Source: Halovulum sp039180525 (lineage in GTDB: Bacteria; Pseudomonadota; Alphaproteobacteria; Rhodobacterales; Rhodobacteraceae). From it: 64,000 nucleotides of DNA. A program made the position numbers and the translations under genes. Position 1 is the stretch's first letter; each line of letters starts with the position of its first letter. Positions 31,850 through 40,398 of the stretch are shown piece by piece. The notes beneath the pieces are model-generated. The model worked only from the letters and a program-made list of their open reading frames with translations. It was not told the DNA's origin and did not search any database. Location of the stretch: positions 62,001 to 126,000 of the forward strand of contig JBCDDF010000002.1 in assembly GCA_039180525.1 (NCBI GenBank), read 5' to 3'.

Positions 31850-33497
31850 GATACTCCAACAGCGCCGCCCGGTCCGCCGCATCCAAACCCTCGAAGGCAT
31901 CTTCGTGACCGGTCCGGCTCATGCCATAGCGCGAGGTGTCGACCTCCACCGGTATGGCCCAAGGCGTATGCCCCTCCGGCGGCATCCATCCCCCCGAACC
32001 GTCATCGACCCCGGCAATGCCCACACGATCCAGATCCAGGGCATGACCGCCGACCACAAAGCGTTCGGGCCGCGTTTCGGGATGCATCAGGTGCCATAAC
32101 GTCGGCACGCTGCCATTGTGCAGATAAGGCGCGCTGGACCAGATCCCGGTCAGCGGCGGCGCGATATAGCCCTCTGCCGCCGCGGCCGAGATATGCGCGG
32201 CATAGGGCCCGGCCGCCACCGCCCGGGCGATGGTTTCGTCGGTCAGCTCGATGCGTCGGCGATCGGTGCCGACATCCCCCAGCCAATTCGGGAACGAGAC
32301 CAGCGCCGGCGCGGTCAGGCTGTCGTCATATCGCCCGTGACAACCGCTGCAACCCGCCGCATAGACCGACCGCCCCTTGGGCAGCAAGCTTTCATCGATC
32401 TCTCCGGGAAAGGGCTGCGGTCGATAGTCCCGCATCCAGGCCGCGACCTGGGCGGCATCGGCGATATGCGCCGCGGCGACGGCATCGCTTACCCCCATGC
32501 TTGGCACGGTGAAGTAGGCGATGATCCCGGCCAGCCCGGCAAGATGGTCGTCGTCGATCTGCGCCGCCGCCATCGGCGACAGCCGCGCCCGGCCCGGCAC
32601 AGCGTAGGTGTTGGTGTTCAAAAGCCCCGTCCGCCACACCCGTCCACCCAACTCGGGCACCGAGTTATAGACGCTTTCCGACACGATCCGACCCGGCGGG
32701 ATCAGACCCAGACGATGGCGCAGCGCATCCAAACCGTTGGTCGCGCCCGGCAACCCGCCGGAGAAAGGCAGCAGCCGGCCCAATTGCGCGTCGCGGGCCG
32801 CGACCTCCCGCGCGATGGTGCCGGCGATCGCCCAGCGCAGCGTGGCACGCTCTTGCCAGGTGGTGTCGGGAAACAGCGCCATGACGGCCTGCATCAGCCG
32901 ATCCGTATCTCCGGCGAAAGCCCGAAACGCGGCAAAGACATCCTGCGCGTAAGCCTCCAGATTGATCGAACCATTGGGCGTGCCCAGCCAGATGCGGGTG
33001 GGATCGGGGCGGCCATCGGCGCCATAGACCACGCTGGCATGGCAGGCCGCACAACCGGTATTGGCGATGGTCACCGCAACCGGCCAGATGTCATGCGCGG
33101 CATAACCGGCGTTCAGCCCGACCGGCGCGCTCAGATCCGGCGGCGGAAGATGCGCGGGCCAGTTGACGATTGTCTCGGGGCTGTGAAAGCCATAGCGGCG
33201 GAACAACGCGACGATGTTCACCCCGCCCAGCGCGGCGACATCGCCCTCGACCTCCCGCAGCGCCAGCGCGGCGACCAGCAGCTTCCACGGCGCGGCGGAA
33301 CTGCGCAGGGTGTCAGCGCTGAGGGCCCCGAAATCGCCAAACGCGAAGACCGCGGCACCGCGGTCCTGCGGATTGGTCAGGCGCGGCTCAAGCGCGGCCA
33401 GCCGCGCGGAGGGCGCGGCGATCTGCGTCGGCTGGCTCCACCAGACGAACGCCGCAAGCGCCACCAGCCCGGCGGCCCAGTACCACCGGCGTTTCAC
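31836..33497 (-). CDS. Membrane-anchored diheme c-type cytochrome
   Basis: A 553-residue protein with an N-terminal membrane anchor or signal (RRWYWAAGLVALAAFVWW) and two CxxCH haem sites, TGCAACHASVVYG in the first half and AGCSGCHGRYDD in the second. AEGYIAPPLTGIWSSAPYLHNGSVPTLW is the region typical of the RoxA/di-haem peroxidase-like group and would hold an axial ligand region. It likely faces the periplasm and passes electrons to or from a substrate. GTG 33497 is chosen because it starts the anchor; longer frames have no signal sequence. Partner genes are not evident, but it is convergent with the ThiF operon. Confidence 0.75.
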   Translation of the reverse strand: MKRRWYWAAGLVALAAFVWWSQPTQIAAPSARLAALEPRLTNPQDRGAAVFAFGDFGALSADTLRSSAAPWKLLVAALALREVEGDVAALGGVNIVALFRRYGFHSPETIVNWPAHLPPPDLSAPVGLNAGYAAHDIWPVAVTIANTGCAACHASVVYGADGRPDPTRIWLGTPNGSINLEAYAQDVFAAFRAFAGDTDRLMQAVMALFPDTTWQERATLRWAIAGTIAREVAARDAQLGRLLPFSGGLPGATNGLDALRHRLGLIPPGRIVSESVYNSVPELGGRVWRTGLLNTNTYAVPGRARLSPMAAAQIDDDHLAGLAGIIAYFTVPSMGVSDAVAAAHIADAAQVAAWMRDYRPQPFPGEIDESLLPKGRSVYAAGCSGCHGRYDDSLTAPALVSFPNWLGDVGTDRRRIELTDETIARAVAAGPYAAHISAAAAEGYIAPPLTGIWSSAPYLHNGSVPTLWHLMHPETRPERFVVGGHALDLDRVGIAGVDDGSGGWMPPEGHTPWAIPVEVDTSRYGMSRTGHEDAFEGLDAADRAALLEYLKRL

Positions 33498-33989
33498 GCG
33501 CCAATATCCCAAAATCGATACCGCATGAGGGCATGTTGCCAGGCATTGCGGCATTGGCAAGGCAGCCGGCGCCTGTGAGGCGAAGCGGCACGGACGGCAT
33601 GACGACCATGTCCGGGTTGAGCAACCGGCTTCGAGGCATTGATCTCCAGCCGGGCCGGCTCTGCCGCGGATCACTCCGGCCCGAGAGCTTCGCAGGGGAG
33701 ACGCCGATCGGCGGTTAGGACAATGCGGCGCCAGCCGTCCCCGACGATCCCGGACCCTGGACGGGCGCGGTGGAGATTGGATCGACCGTCACGCCAACCC
33801 TGCCCGGGATCGATGGTTTTCCGTACCATTCGGGCTAGGAACTCGGCATTGTCAGACGGGTCGCGGTCTGCGACGCTTCGTCGAAGTTGGATGCGGTGAC
33901 CGGGGCGTGGCGCCCCGGCGGTGCATGCACGGCGTTCCGGGCGCTGCCGGAACGGCGGGTGGCCTGACACTCGGTATGGGGAACCCAGG
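33498..33989. other. Intergenic region with tandem hairpins upstream of methyltransferase
   Basis: No frame in this 492-base gap looks coding. The right part holds CGACG-CTT-CGTCG (33871-33883), CCGGGGCG-TGG-CGCCCCGG (33900-33918), the palindrome GTGCATGCAC (33921-33930) and CGTTCCGG-GCGCTG-CCGGAACG (33933-33954), all within 84 bases. The last lies about 35 bases before the methyltransferase start. A structured 5' leader is possible; no known riboswitch core was recognised. The left part (33498-33870) shows nothing notable. Confidence 0.45.
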
Positions 33990-34667
33990 ATGACGCAATT
34001 GTTGAAGACATGGACAAGCCGGCCCGCCGAAGAAAGTGGGATGACCGACGAACACGCCTGGATCTGGCGCGAGATGATCCGCGCGATCGACTGGCCCGAA
34101 ATGCGCACTGCGCGGGTTCTGGATATCGGCTGCAACCAAGGCGGCTTTCTGCGCCTGCTGCACGATCTGAAACCCTTCGCCAAGGGCGTCGGTGTCGATC
34201 TGGCCGCCGAGGCGGTGGCGCTGGCAGACGCCCGCAAGGGCGAACGGCCGCTGGACTACATCGCCGCCGACCGGCTGGCGGCGGCCGGGCTTGGGTTCGA
34301 CGTCGCGCTGAGCCACGAGGTGATTTATCTGATCGGCGATCTTGCCGACCACGCGGCGCAGGTGGCGGATGTGCTGAAACCCGGCGGCAGTTATTACGCC
34401 GTGACCTGCTGCCACAGCGACAACCCGCTTTGGGCCGGTTGGCGGCAGCGGATCCAGGCGTTTTCCCACATCCCGGTACCCGATCATTCGGTCAGCGACA
34501 TCGCCTCTGCCTTTCGTGACGCCGGCTTTTCGGTGGCGGCCAGTCGCTTTCTGGCCGACGCCCCTATTCCGCTCACCGGGATCAACGACTACTTTCCTAC
34601 CGATCCCGAACGGATCGATCTCTATACCAACTGGAAGCTGATGTTCCGCTTCACCCGCCCGGCCTGA
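33990..34667 (+). CDS. SAM-dependent methyltransferase
   Basis: A 225-residue class I methyltransferase. Motif I is VLDIGCNQGGFLRLL (about 44-58), the acidic residue after strand 2 is in VGVDLAAEAV, and motif II/III regions are FDVALSHEVIYLIGDL and LKPGGSYYAVT. The substrate is unknown. ATG 33990 is used because GGGGA lies about 8 bases upstream. It precedes the siderophore-utilisation genes by 47 bases in the same direction and could modify a siderophore, but this is position-based inference. Confidence 0.8.
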   Translation: MTQLLKTWTSRPAEESGMTDEHAWIWREMIRAIDWPEMRTARVLDIGCNQGGFLRLLHDLKPFAKGVGVDLAAEAVALADARKGERPLDYIAADRLAAAGLGFDVALSHEVIYLIGDLADHAAQVADVLKPGGSYYAVTCCHSDNPLWAGWRQRIQAFSHIPVPDHSVSDIASAFRDAGFSVAASRFLADAPIPLTGINDYFPTDPERIDLYTNWKLMFRFTRPA

Positions 34668-34714
34668 GCCGGAGCCCAAGCCGGGTCCGGGCAGCACCAA
34701 CCAAAGGCACCGCG

Positions 34715-35500
34715 ATGACCAAACGCCCCAAACGCACACCCCGACTGATGCAGGTCACCGCCCGCGACCAGATCACCCCGAACATGATCCGCATCACGCT
34801 TGCCGCAGACTGGATCAAGGACTTGCAGGCCGGGATCGAGGGCGCGCATTGCAAGATCTTCCTGCCCGCCGCTGACCAAGGCGCGCACGCCTTTGCCGCG
34901 CAACTGGAAGATGGGCCGCGGCCCACCGTGCGCACCTATACGATCCGCTTTATCCGGCCGGATGCGGGCGAGATGGATATCGACTTCGTCGACCACGGCG
35001 ATGCCGGCCCGGCCTCGGCCTGGGCCCGCCGCTGCCAGCCCGGCGATGTCTGCGGCTTTGCCGGCCCGGGCCCGGTCAAGCTGGCCGAGTACTTCGCCGA
35101 CACCTATATCGTCGCCGCCGACATGTCGGCCCTGCCCGTCGCCGCCGCCACGCTGGAGGCGATGCCGCGCGACGCGAAAGGCGTGGCCTATCTGGAGATT
35201 ACCGAAGACGCCGATCGCCAAGACATCGGCGCACCCAGCGGGGTGGAGATCCACTGGCTGATCCATCCCGATCCGCATCGACCGGCCACGCAATCGCTGG
35301 AGCGCATCCGCGCCCTGCCCGCCTTCGACGGCTCGGTACAGACCTGCATCGCCGGCGAAAGCTCCATGATAAAAGCGCTGCGCGAGGAGATACTGGTCAC
35401 CCGTCGCGTTCCGCGCAAAAACGCCTATATCTCGGGCTACTGGAAGATCGGCCTTGTGGAAGACGAACATCAGGAGTTCAAACGAACAGAGGCCGCATAA
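34715..35500 (+). CDS. Siderophore-interacting flavoprotein (ViuB/SIP family)
   Basis: A 261-residue NAD(P)H-dependent ferric-siderophore reductase of the SIP family. The FAD-binding barrel has RTYTIRFIRP (RxYT motif, about 72-81) and DIDFVDHGDAGPASAWARRC. The C-terminal half has TYIVAADMSALPVAAATLEA and ISGYWKIGLVEDEH. It would release iron from imported ferric siderophores in the cytoplasm. It is followed 11 bases later by an ABM-family gene, then converges on an iron ABC transporter operon, which supports the role. Confidence 0.9.
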   Translation: MTKRPKRTPRLMQVTARDQITPNMIRITLAADWIKDLQAGIEGAHCKIFLPAADQGAHAFAAQLEDGPRPTVRTYTIRFIRPDAGEMDIDFVDHGDAGPASAWARRCQPGDVCGFAGPGPVKLAEYFADTYIVAADMSALPVAAATLEAMPRDAKGVAYLEITEDADRQDIGAPSGVEIHWLIHPDPHRPATQSLERIRALPAFDGSVQTCIAGESSMIKALREEILVTRRVPRKNAYISGYWKIGLVEDEHQEFKRTEAA

Positions 35501-35511
35501 AGGGACTGAGG

Positions 35512-35832
35512 ATGTATATCGCGATGAACCGCTTTCGGGTGCGGGCCGAAAATGCCTCCGACTTCGAAGCGATGTGGCTGGGCCGCGAAAGCCATCTACA
35601 AGAGATGGACGGCTTCGTCGAATTCCACATGCTCAAGGGGCCGGAGGTCGACGGGGTGCTGCTTTACGCCTCGCACACGACATGGGAAAGCGAAGCGGCG
35701 TTTTCCGAATGGACCCGAAGCGCCGCGTTTAGAGCCGCGCACAAGGATGCCGGGGCAAGCCGCAAGCTTTACGAGGGCCACCCCAATTTTGAGGGTTTCA
35801 CCCCGATCCAGACCATCGGCGCGCAGGGCTAG
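35512..35832 (+). CDS. Antibiotic-biosynthesis-monooxygenase (ABM) family protein, haem-monooxygenase-like
   Basis: A 106-residue ferredoxin-like ABM protein, as in the IsdG/HmoB group: MYIAMNRFRVRAENASDFEAMWLGRESHLQEMDGFVEFHML, then WESEAAFSEWTRSAAFRAAH. Members degrade haem or act as small oxygenases. The iron-uptake context favours haem degradation, though the haem-ligand His is not certain. AGGGACTGAGG precedes the ATG. The stop overlaps the last codons of the convergent ABC ATPase gene. Confidence 0.75.
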   Translation: MYIAMNRFRVRAENASDFEAMWLGRESHLQEMDGFVEFHMLKGPEVDGVLLYASHTTWESEAAFSEWTRSAAFRAAHKDAGASRKLYEGHPNFEGFTPIQTIGAQG

Positions 35833-36581
35833 ACCAGAACCACCGGCCGGCCCCTGACGGTCTCCACCGCGGCGTCGCTGTCGAACACAGCATGTAGCGT
35901 CGCTGCGGTGATCACGTCCGCCGGCGGACCGGAGGCGACGATGCGCCCGGCGCGCATCGCCACGATCCGATCGGCATAGGCGGCGGCGTAGTTGATGTCG
36001 TGCAACACGATCAGGATCGTGCGCCCGGCCGTGCGCGCAAGTGTGCGCAATTGCGCCATCAGGCCGCGCGCGCCGGCGATGTCCAGATTGTTCAACGGCT
36101 CGTCCAGCAGCAGATAGTCGGCGGCCTGGGCGAAGATCATCGCCACCAGCGCCCGCTGCCGCTGACCGCCGGACAATGTGTCGAGCATCCGATCGGCCAA
36201 CGGGGTCAGATCGAACCTCTCCAACGCCGCTTCGACGGCCATCAGATCCGGCGGCCCGGCGCGGCCTTTGTGATGCGGGTAGCGGCCAAAGGCCACCAGT
36301 TGCCGCACGCTGAGCCGGGGCGCGATTTCGGTCCGCTGCGGCAGGATCGCCAGCCGGCGCGCCAGGGCGTCGGTCGGGCTGACGCCCACCACAAGGTCGT
36401 CCACTTCGATCCGCCCGGTCTGCAGCGGCTGCAATCGGGCGATCAGCGACAAAAGCGTCGATTTGCCCGCCCCGTTCGGCCCGATCAGCGCGGTCACCCC
36501 GCCGGGTTCCAGCACCAGATCGACATCGTGCAGGATCGGCACGCCGCCGATGCGATGCCGCAGGCCGGCGACGCGGATCAC
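35829..36581 (-). CDS. Iron-siderophore ABC transporter ATP-binding protein (FepC-like, system 1)
   Basis: A 250-residue ATPase with Walker A GPNGAGKSTLLSL, Q-loop LPQRTEIAPRLS, signature TLSGGQRQRALVAM and Walker B DYLLLDEPLNNLD, followed by the switch His in LIVLHDINYA. It powers uptake of a ferric siderophore with the two permeases upstream. GTG 36581 overlaps the stop of the preceding permease gene (GTGA). The operon runs leftward from 40296. Confidence 0.9.
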   Translation of the reverse strand: MIRVAGLRHRIGGVPILHDVDLVLEPGGVTALIGPNGAGKSTLLSLIARLQPLQTGRIEVDDLVVGVSPTDALARRLAILPQRTEIAPRLSVRQLVAFGRYPHHKGRAGPPDLMAVEAALERFDLTPLADRMLDTLSGGQRQRALVAMIFAQAADYLLLDEPLNNLDIAGARGLMAQLRTLARTAGRTILIVLHDINYAAAYADRIVAMRAGRIVASGPPADVITAATLHAVFDSDAAVETVRGRPVVLV

Positions 36582-37522
36582 CGGCGCACCTGCCGCAGGA
36601 TCAGCAGCAGAAACACCGCGCCGCCCAGCAGATCCACGATGACCGACAGCGGCGTCTCCAGGCCCATAAGCCGCTCCAACACGGTCTGACCACCCACCAG
36701 CACGATGACGCCGACCAGCGCCGCCGCCGGCAGCAGCACCGCGTGATGCGGGCTTGGCACGATCACATGTGCCAGGCTGACGACCAGCAGGCCCAGAAAC
36801 GCCACCGGTCCGACCAGCGCGGTGGACACCGACACCAGCAAAGCGATCAGAACCAGCGCCTCGATCTGCCCGCGGCGGGGCCGCGCGCCCAGGTTCACCG
36901 CCACATCCCAGCCCAGCGCCAGCACATCCCACATCGCCCGTCGCCGCCAGGCCACCGCGACCGCGCCGGCGGTCACGAACCCCGCAATCAGCACCAGGTC
37001 CGTCTCCAGATCATTGAATCGCGCGTAAGAGGCGACCTGGATCACGCTGAACTCGTTCGGGTCGATCAGGCGTTGCAGAAAACCGGTCAGCGACCGGAAC
37101 AGAACGCCGAAGATGATGCCGGTCAGGACCATGCGCAGCAGATCGCCGCGCGCATGCAAAAGCAACGTGCCAAACAGCAGCAACGCCGCGCCGATCAGCG
37201 CCGCGGCGGTGGTCAGAAACACCGCCTGCGCGGGCAGGCGCACCACGCTTTGGCCGCCCAACAGGAACACGGCAATGGTCAAAAGCAGGACGTAGAGCGC
37301 ATCGAACCCCATGATCGCCGGCGTCAGAATACGGTTCTGCGTGATCGTTTGAAAAAGGACCGTCGCGGTGGAGACGGCGACGGCGACCAGGATCAGTGCG
37401 GCCAGCTTCTCCCCACGAAACGGCAGCAGAAAGCTCCACGGCGCGCGGGCAGCGACCAGCATATAGGCCGCAGACACCGCCAGCGCCGCCAGTCCAAGCA
37501 CCGCAAGCCGTCTAGCGGGCAT
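36578..37522 (-). CDS. Iron-siderophore ABC transporter permease (FecCD family, system 1, second permease)
   Basis: A 314-residue FecCD/BtuC-fold permease with nine or ten hydrophobic segments, QNRILTPAIMGFDALYVLLLT (the conserved early motif) and GPVAFLGLLVVSLAHVIV (the cytoplasmic loop that contacts the ATPase). ATG 37522 sits inside the end of the first permease gene, so the two are coupled; an overlap of 11 bases is seen. It is one half of the heterodimeric membrane channel. Confidence 0.9.
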   Translation of the reverse strand: MPARRLAVLGLAALAVSAAYMLVAARAPWSFLLPFRGEKLAALILVAVAVSTATVLFQTITQNRILTPAIMGFDALYVLLLTIAVFLLGGQSVVRLPAQAVFLTTAAALIGAALLLFGTLLLHARGDLLRMVLTGIIFGVLFRSLTGFLQRLIDPNEFSVIQVASYARFNDLETDLVLIAGFVTAGAVAVAWRRRAMWDVLALGWDVAVNLGARPRRGQIEALVLIALLVSVSTALVGPVAFLGLLVVSLAHVIVPSPHHAVLLPAAALVGVIVLVGGQTVLERLMGLETPLSVIVDLLGGAVFLLLILRQVRR

Positions 37523-38447
37523 GCGCCGGCCGGGCGTAGAGAAGCCATAGAAACAACGCCGTGCCCAGCACGCCGAACACCGTGCCGACCGGGATCTCGA
37601 AGGGATAGCGCAGCACTCGGCCCAGCATGTCGCACGCCAGAACCAACCCCGCCCCAAGCATTGCGGTCACCGGCAGCGCCCGGCGCAGATCGTCGCCCAG
37701 ATGACGCGACACGATATTGGGCACGACCAGGCCGACGAACGGGATCATCCCCACGGTGACAACCGTCAACGCGGTGACGACGGAAATCGCCAGCAGACCC
37801 AGCAGCACGACGCGGTCGTAGTTCAGCCCCAGATTGGTGCTGGTGTCGCGGCCCATCCCGACGATGACGAACCGGTCTGCGATCAGATAGCTCAGCAGCG
37901 CCACCGCCGCGGCGATCCAAAGAAGCTCATAGCGGCCCTGCAAAACGCCGGAGAACTCACCGGTCATCCAGACCTCGATGAATTGCAGCAGATCCGACTG
38001 ATAGGCGAAGAACGTCACCGCCGCGCCGATCACCCCGCCATAGACCAGACCGACAAGCGGCACCAGCATCGGTTGGGTTGGCGGCAGCCGACGGACCAGC
38101 GCCAGAAAACCGAAACTCGCCGCCAGCGCGGTGGCGGCGGCGAGCGTCATCTTGACGAAAAGCGGCGCACCCGGCGCAGCGATGGTGGCGACCAATATGC
38201 CCAGCGCCGCACCTTGCCCAGTTCCGGCGGTCATCGGTTCGACGAACCGGTTGCGCACCAGCATCTGCATGATCGTACCGGCCACCGCCAGTGCCGCGCC
38301 GGCGATCAGCGCCGCGGCGGTCCGGGGAAACCGGCTGATGGCGAGCAACGCCGCGGCATCGGGCGCCTGGCGAATGTCGATGACGCCGATCAGAAGCGAC
38401 AGGATGGCGAGCCCGCTCAGCGCAAGCAGGCCCGCCAGGCGCGTCAT
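37512..38447 (-). CDS. Iron-siderophore ABC transporter permease (FecCD family, system 1, first permease)
   Basis: A 311-residue FecCD-family permease. RFPRTAAALIAGAALAVAGTIMQMLVRNRFVEPMTAGTGQGAALG is the typical N-terminal region, and GMIPFVGLVVPNIVSRHLG is the ATPase-contact loop. The start ATG shares its base with the stop codon of the binding-protein gene (38447), and its end overlaps the second permease gene. The overlaps indicate one transcript. Confidence 0.9.
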   Translation of the reverse strand: MTRLAGLLALSGLAILSLLIGVIDIRQAPDAAALLAISRFPRTAAALIAGAALAVAGTIMQMLVRNRFVEPMTAGTGQGAALGILVATIAAPGAPLFVKMTLAAATALAASFGFLALVRRLPPTQPMLVPLVGLVYGGVIGAAVTFFAYQSDLLQFIEVWMTGEFSGVLQGRYELLWIAAAVALLSYLIADRFVIVGMGRDTSTNLGLNYDRVVLLGLLAISVVTALTVVTVGMIPFVGLVVPNIVSRHLGDDLRRALPVTAMLGAGLVLACDMLGRVLRYPFEIPVGTVFGVLGTALFLWLLYARPAHAR

Positions 38448-39346
38448 CAGCCGCCCGCGAAGGCTGCGATGACGCTGTCGAGCGTCAGGTTCAGCGACTG
38501 CACGCCGCCCCCGGCGATATAGATCGGCGCGCTGTCCAGATAGATCACGCGGCCATTCTTCCAGGCCGCGGTTTCATGCACCAGCGCATTGTCGAGCGTC
38601 GCTGCCGCAGCGTCACCCTCCTGCCCGATCGCCGCCATCCGGTCAATCACGATCATGATATCGGGGTCGGCGTCGCGGATGAACTCGAAGCTGATCGCCT
38701 CGCCATGGGTGGCCTGTTCGACATCCGCCACCGCCTCGGGCAGGTCCAGCGCGGTGTGCAGCCAGCCGAACCGGCCCCCCGCGCCATAGGCAGAGACCTT
38801 GGGGCCGTTCGTCATCACGATCAGCGCGTTGCCCTGTCCCGCCACGGCCGCCTTGGCCTCGTCGATCTTGGCGTTGAGCCCGGCAGCCAGGTCCGCAGCC
38901 TCCGCTTCCTTGCCGAAGATCCGGCCATAGGCGTCGAGCCGCGCCAGCCCCTGGCCGATCGTGTCTTCCCAAATCGTCATGTCGATGGTGGGCGCCAGTT
39001 CAGTCAGCGTGGGCACCTGTTTGGAGGACCGGCCGCCGGCGATGATCAGATCGGGCTGCATGGCGGCGACAGCCTCGAAATCCGGCTCGAACAACGATCC
39101 AAGCGGCGCGGCATCTTCCGCGGCGTCGGCAACATAGTCGACGAAAAGCGGCGCGACGACGCCATCGGCCTTCAGCCCAAGCGCGTCGAGCGTATCGAGC
39201 GCCGCGATATCGAACACGGCGACGGTCTCCGGCGCGGTCGCGACCTCGGCAGAGCCGATATAGGTGTCGATGGTGACGGTTTCGGCAACCGCCGGGGCAA
39301 CGGCGAGCGTCGAGGCGAATGCGGCAAGGGCCAAGGGGCGGATCAT
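38447..39346 (-). CDS. Iron-siderophore ABC transporter substrate-binding protein (system 1)
   Basis: A 299-residue periplasmic binding protein with signal peptide MIRPLALAAFASTLAVAPAVA. ETVAVFDIAALDTLDALGL and FEAVAAMQPDLIIAGGRS are the helical-backbone type (class III) motifs shared with FatB/VctP-like catecholate siderophore-binding proteins. AGGAGA lies 7 bases before the ATG. It heads the system 1 transporter genes. The exact siderophore is unknown. Confidence 0.88.
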   Translation of the reverse strand: MIRPLALAAFASTLAVAPAVAETVTIDTYIGSAEVATAPETVAVFDIAALDTLDALGLKADGVVAPLFVDYVADAAEDAAPLGSLFEPDFEAVAAMQPDLIIAGGRSSKQVPTLTELAPTIDMTIWEDTIGQGLARLDAYGRIFGKEAEAADLAAGLNAKIDEAKAAVAGQGNALIVMTNGPKVSAYGAGGRFGWLHTALDLPEAVADVEQATHGEAISFEFIRDADPDIMIVIDRMAAIGQEGDAAAATLDNALVHETAAWKNGRVIYLDSAPIYIAGGGVQSLNLTLDSVIAAFAGG

Positions 39347-39373
39347 GCGCGGTCTCCTGTCAATGTCAGATGG

Positions 39374-39397
39374 GCCCCGCCGCATGTGCCGCGGGGC
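39374..39397 (-). terminator. Hairpin between the two iron-binding-protein genes
   Basis: GCCCCGC (39374-39380) and GCGGGGC (39391-39397) form a 7-bp stem around a 10-base loop in the 59-base gap between the system 2 and system 1 binding-protein genes, both read leftward. There is no T-run, so it may attenuate rather than stop transcription, or define an mRNA end. Confidence 0.4.
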
Positions 39398-39405
39398 TTC
39401 GGCGC

Positions 39406-40296
39406 CTATTCGACGCCATAGATGCGGGCGATGTCCTCCAGCATCAGATTGGCCGCCAGAATGCCGCCGGCGGTGTTCCAGATCGGGTCGCTGACCTCAT
39501 GCACCTTACCGGCCTTGACCGCGTCCAGCGACTGCCACAGCGGGTCGGACATGGCATCGTCGCGCGCCGCCAGCCCTTCGCCATCGCCGGTATCCCAGGT
39601 GAAGTGGAAGATCCGGTCGCCATCCATGTCAGGAATGCTCTCCTTGCCGGTGCGGATGGCGAAATCGTCCACGTTCTGATTGGCCGGGCGGTTGAAGCCC
39701 ACTTCCTTGAGGATGAACCCCGAAAAACTGTCGAGCTGATAGATCCGGATCTGCGTCGGCAGGAAGCGGATCACGCTGACCTCCTCCTCGGTGACATCGC
39801 CCAGCTTGTCCGACAGCCCGGCGACATTGGTCTCGAACGCCGCCAGTGCGGCCGCGCCTTCTTCCCCCTTGCCGAGTGCCTGCGCGTAAAGCTCGAAATT
39901 CTTGCGCCAATCGCCGCGCAGCCGTTCGGAGATCACCGTGGGCGCAATGGCGGAAAGCTGCGGATAGATCTCTTCATGCCGCTGCTTGTTGCCCAGGATC
40001 AAGTCGGGCTGAAGTGCTGCGACCAGTTCCAGGTTGATCGCGCTTTCCTTGCCGACATTGGTCGCATCCCCCATCTGCGCGGCGATGTGCGGATACCAGG
40101 GATCGCCCAGCCAGGACTGCGCCGCCCCGACGGGGGTGACGCCCAGCGCCAGCACCGCCTCGGTGCCCTCATTGGTCAGCACGACCACGCGCTGCGGGTC
40201 GTCGGGCACCTCCGCGTTGCCCATGGAATGTTCGATCGTGTCGGCAAAAGCCGCCATCGGCAGCAGCAGCGCGGCGGCAAGCAAAGCGCGTAGCAT
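39406..40296 (-). CDS. Iron-siderophore ABC transporter substrate-binding protein (system 2)
   Basis: A 296-residue FepB/FhuD-type binding protein with signal peptide MLRALLAAALLLPMAAFA. PQRVVVLTNEGTEAVLALGVTPVGAAQSW and LELVAALQPDLILGNKQRHEEIYPQLSAIAPTV are typical. ATG 40296 is supported by AAAGGAGA five bases upstream; the longer start at 40314 would place that site inside the gene. It is divergent from its probable permease genes across a 102-base control region. Confidence 0.9.
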   Translation of the reverse strand: MLRALLAAALLLPMAAFADTIEHSMGNAEVPDDPQRVVVLTNEGTEAVLALGVTPVGAAQSWLGDPWYPHIAAQMGDATNVGKESAINLELVAALQPDLILGNKQRHEEIYPQLSAIAPTVISERLRGDWRKNFELYAQALGKGEEGAAALAAFETNVAGLSDKLGDVTEEEVSVIRFLPTQIRIYQLDSFSGFILKEVGFNRPANQNVDDFAIRTGKESIPDMDGDRIFHFTWDTGDGEGLAARDDAMSDPLWQSLDAVKAGKVHEVSDPIWNTAGGILAANLMLEDIARIYGVE

Positions 40297-40368
40297 CGCA
40301 GTCTCCTTTGACATCGGGTCGGATCCGAGATCGGTCGCTGCGGCTGCCTACTCGCATTTACCTTTTCC

Positions 40369-40392
40369 TGACTAATTAAGTCGTCTAAGTCA
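40369..40392. promoter_or_regulatory. Iron-responsive-type operator between divergent iron-transport operons
   Basis: TGACTAATTAAGTC (40369-40382) has GACT/AGTC arms around AATTA, and a related GTCTAAGTCA follows (40383-40392), overlapping the first repeat's edge. The AT-rich palindrome lies between the leftward binding-protein gene (40296) and the rightward permease gene (40399). It resembles iron-regulator boxes of Rhodobacterales, but which regulator (Fur, Irr, RirA or IscR) binds cannot be told here. Confidence 0.5.
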
Positions 40393-40398
40393 AACGCC

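Noticed and set aside
35829..36932. A 367-residue form of the system 1 ATPase
   Set aside because: The extra N-terminal 117 residues are antisense-like Gly/Ala/Arg-rich sequence overlapping the permease gene; the ATPase fold starts at GTG 36581.
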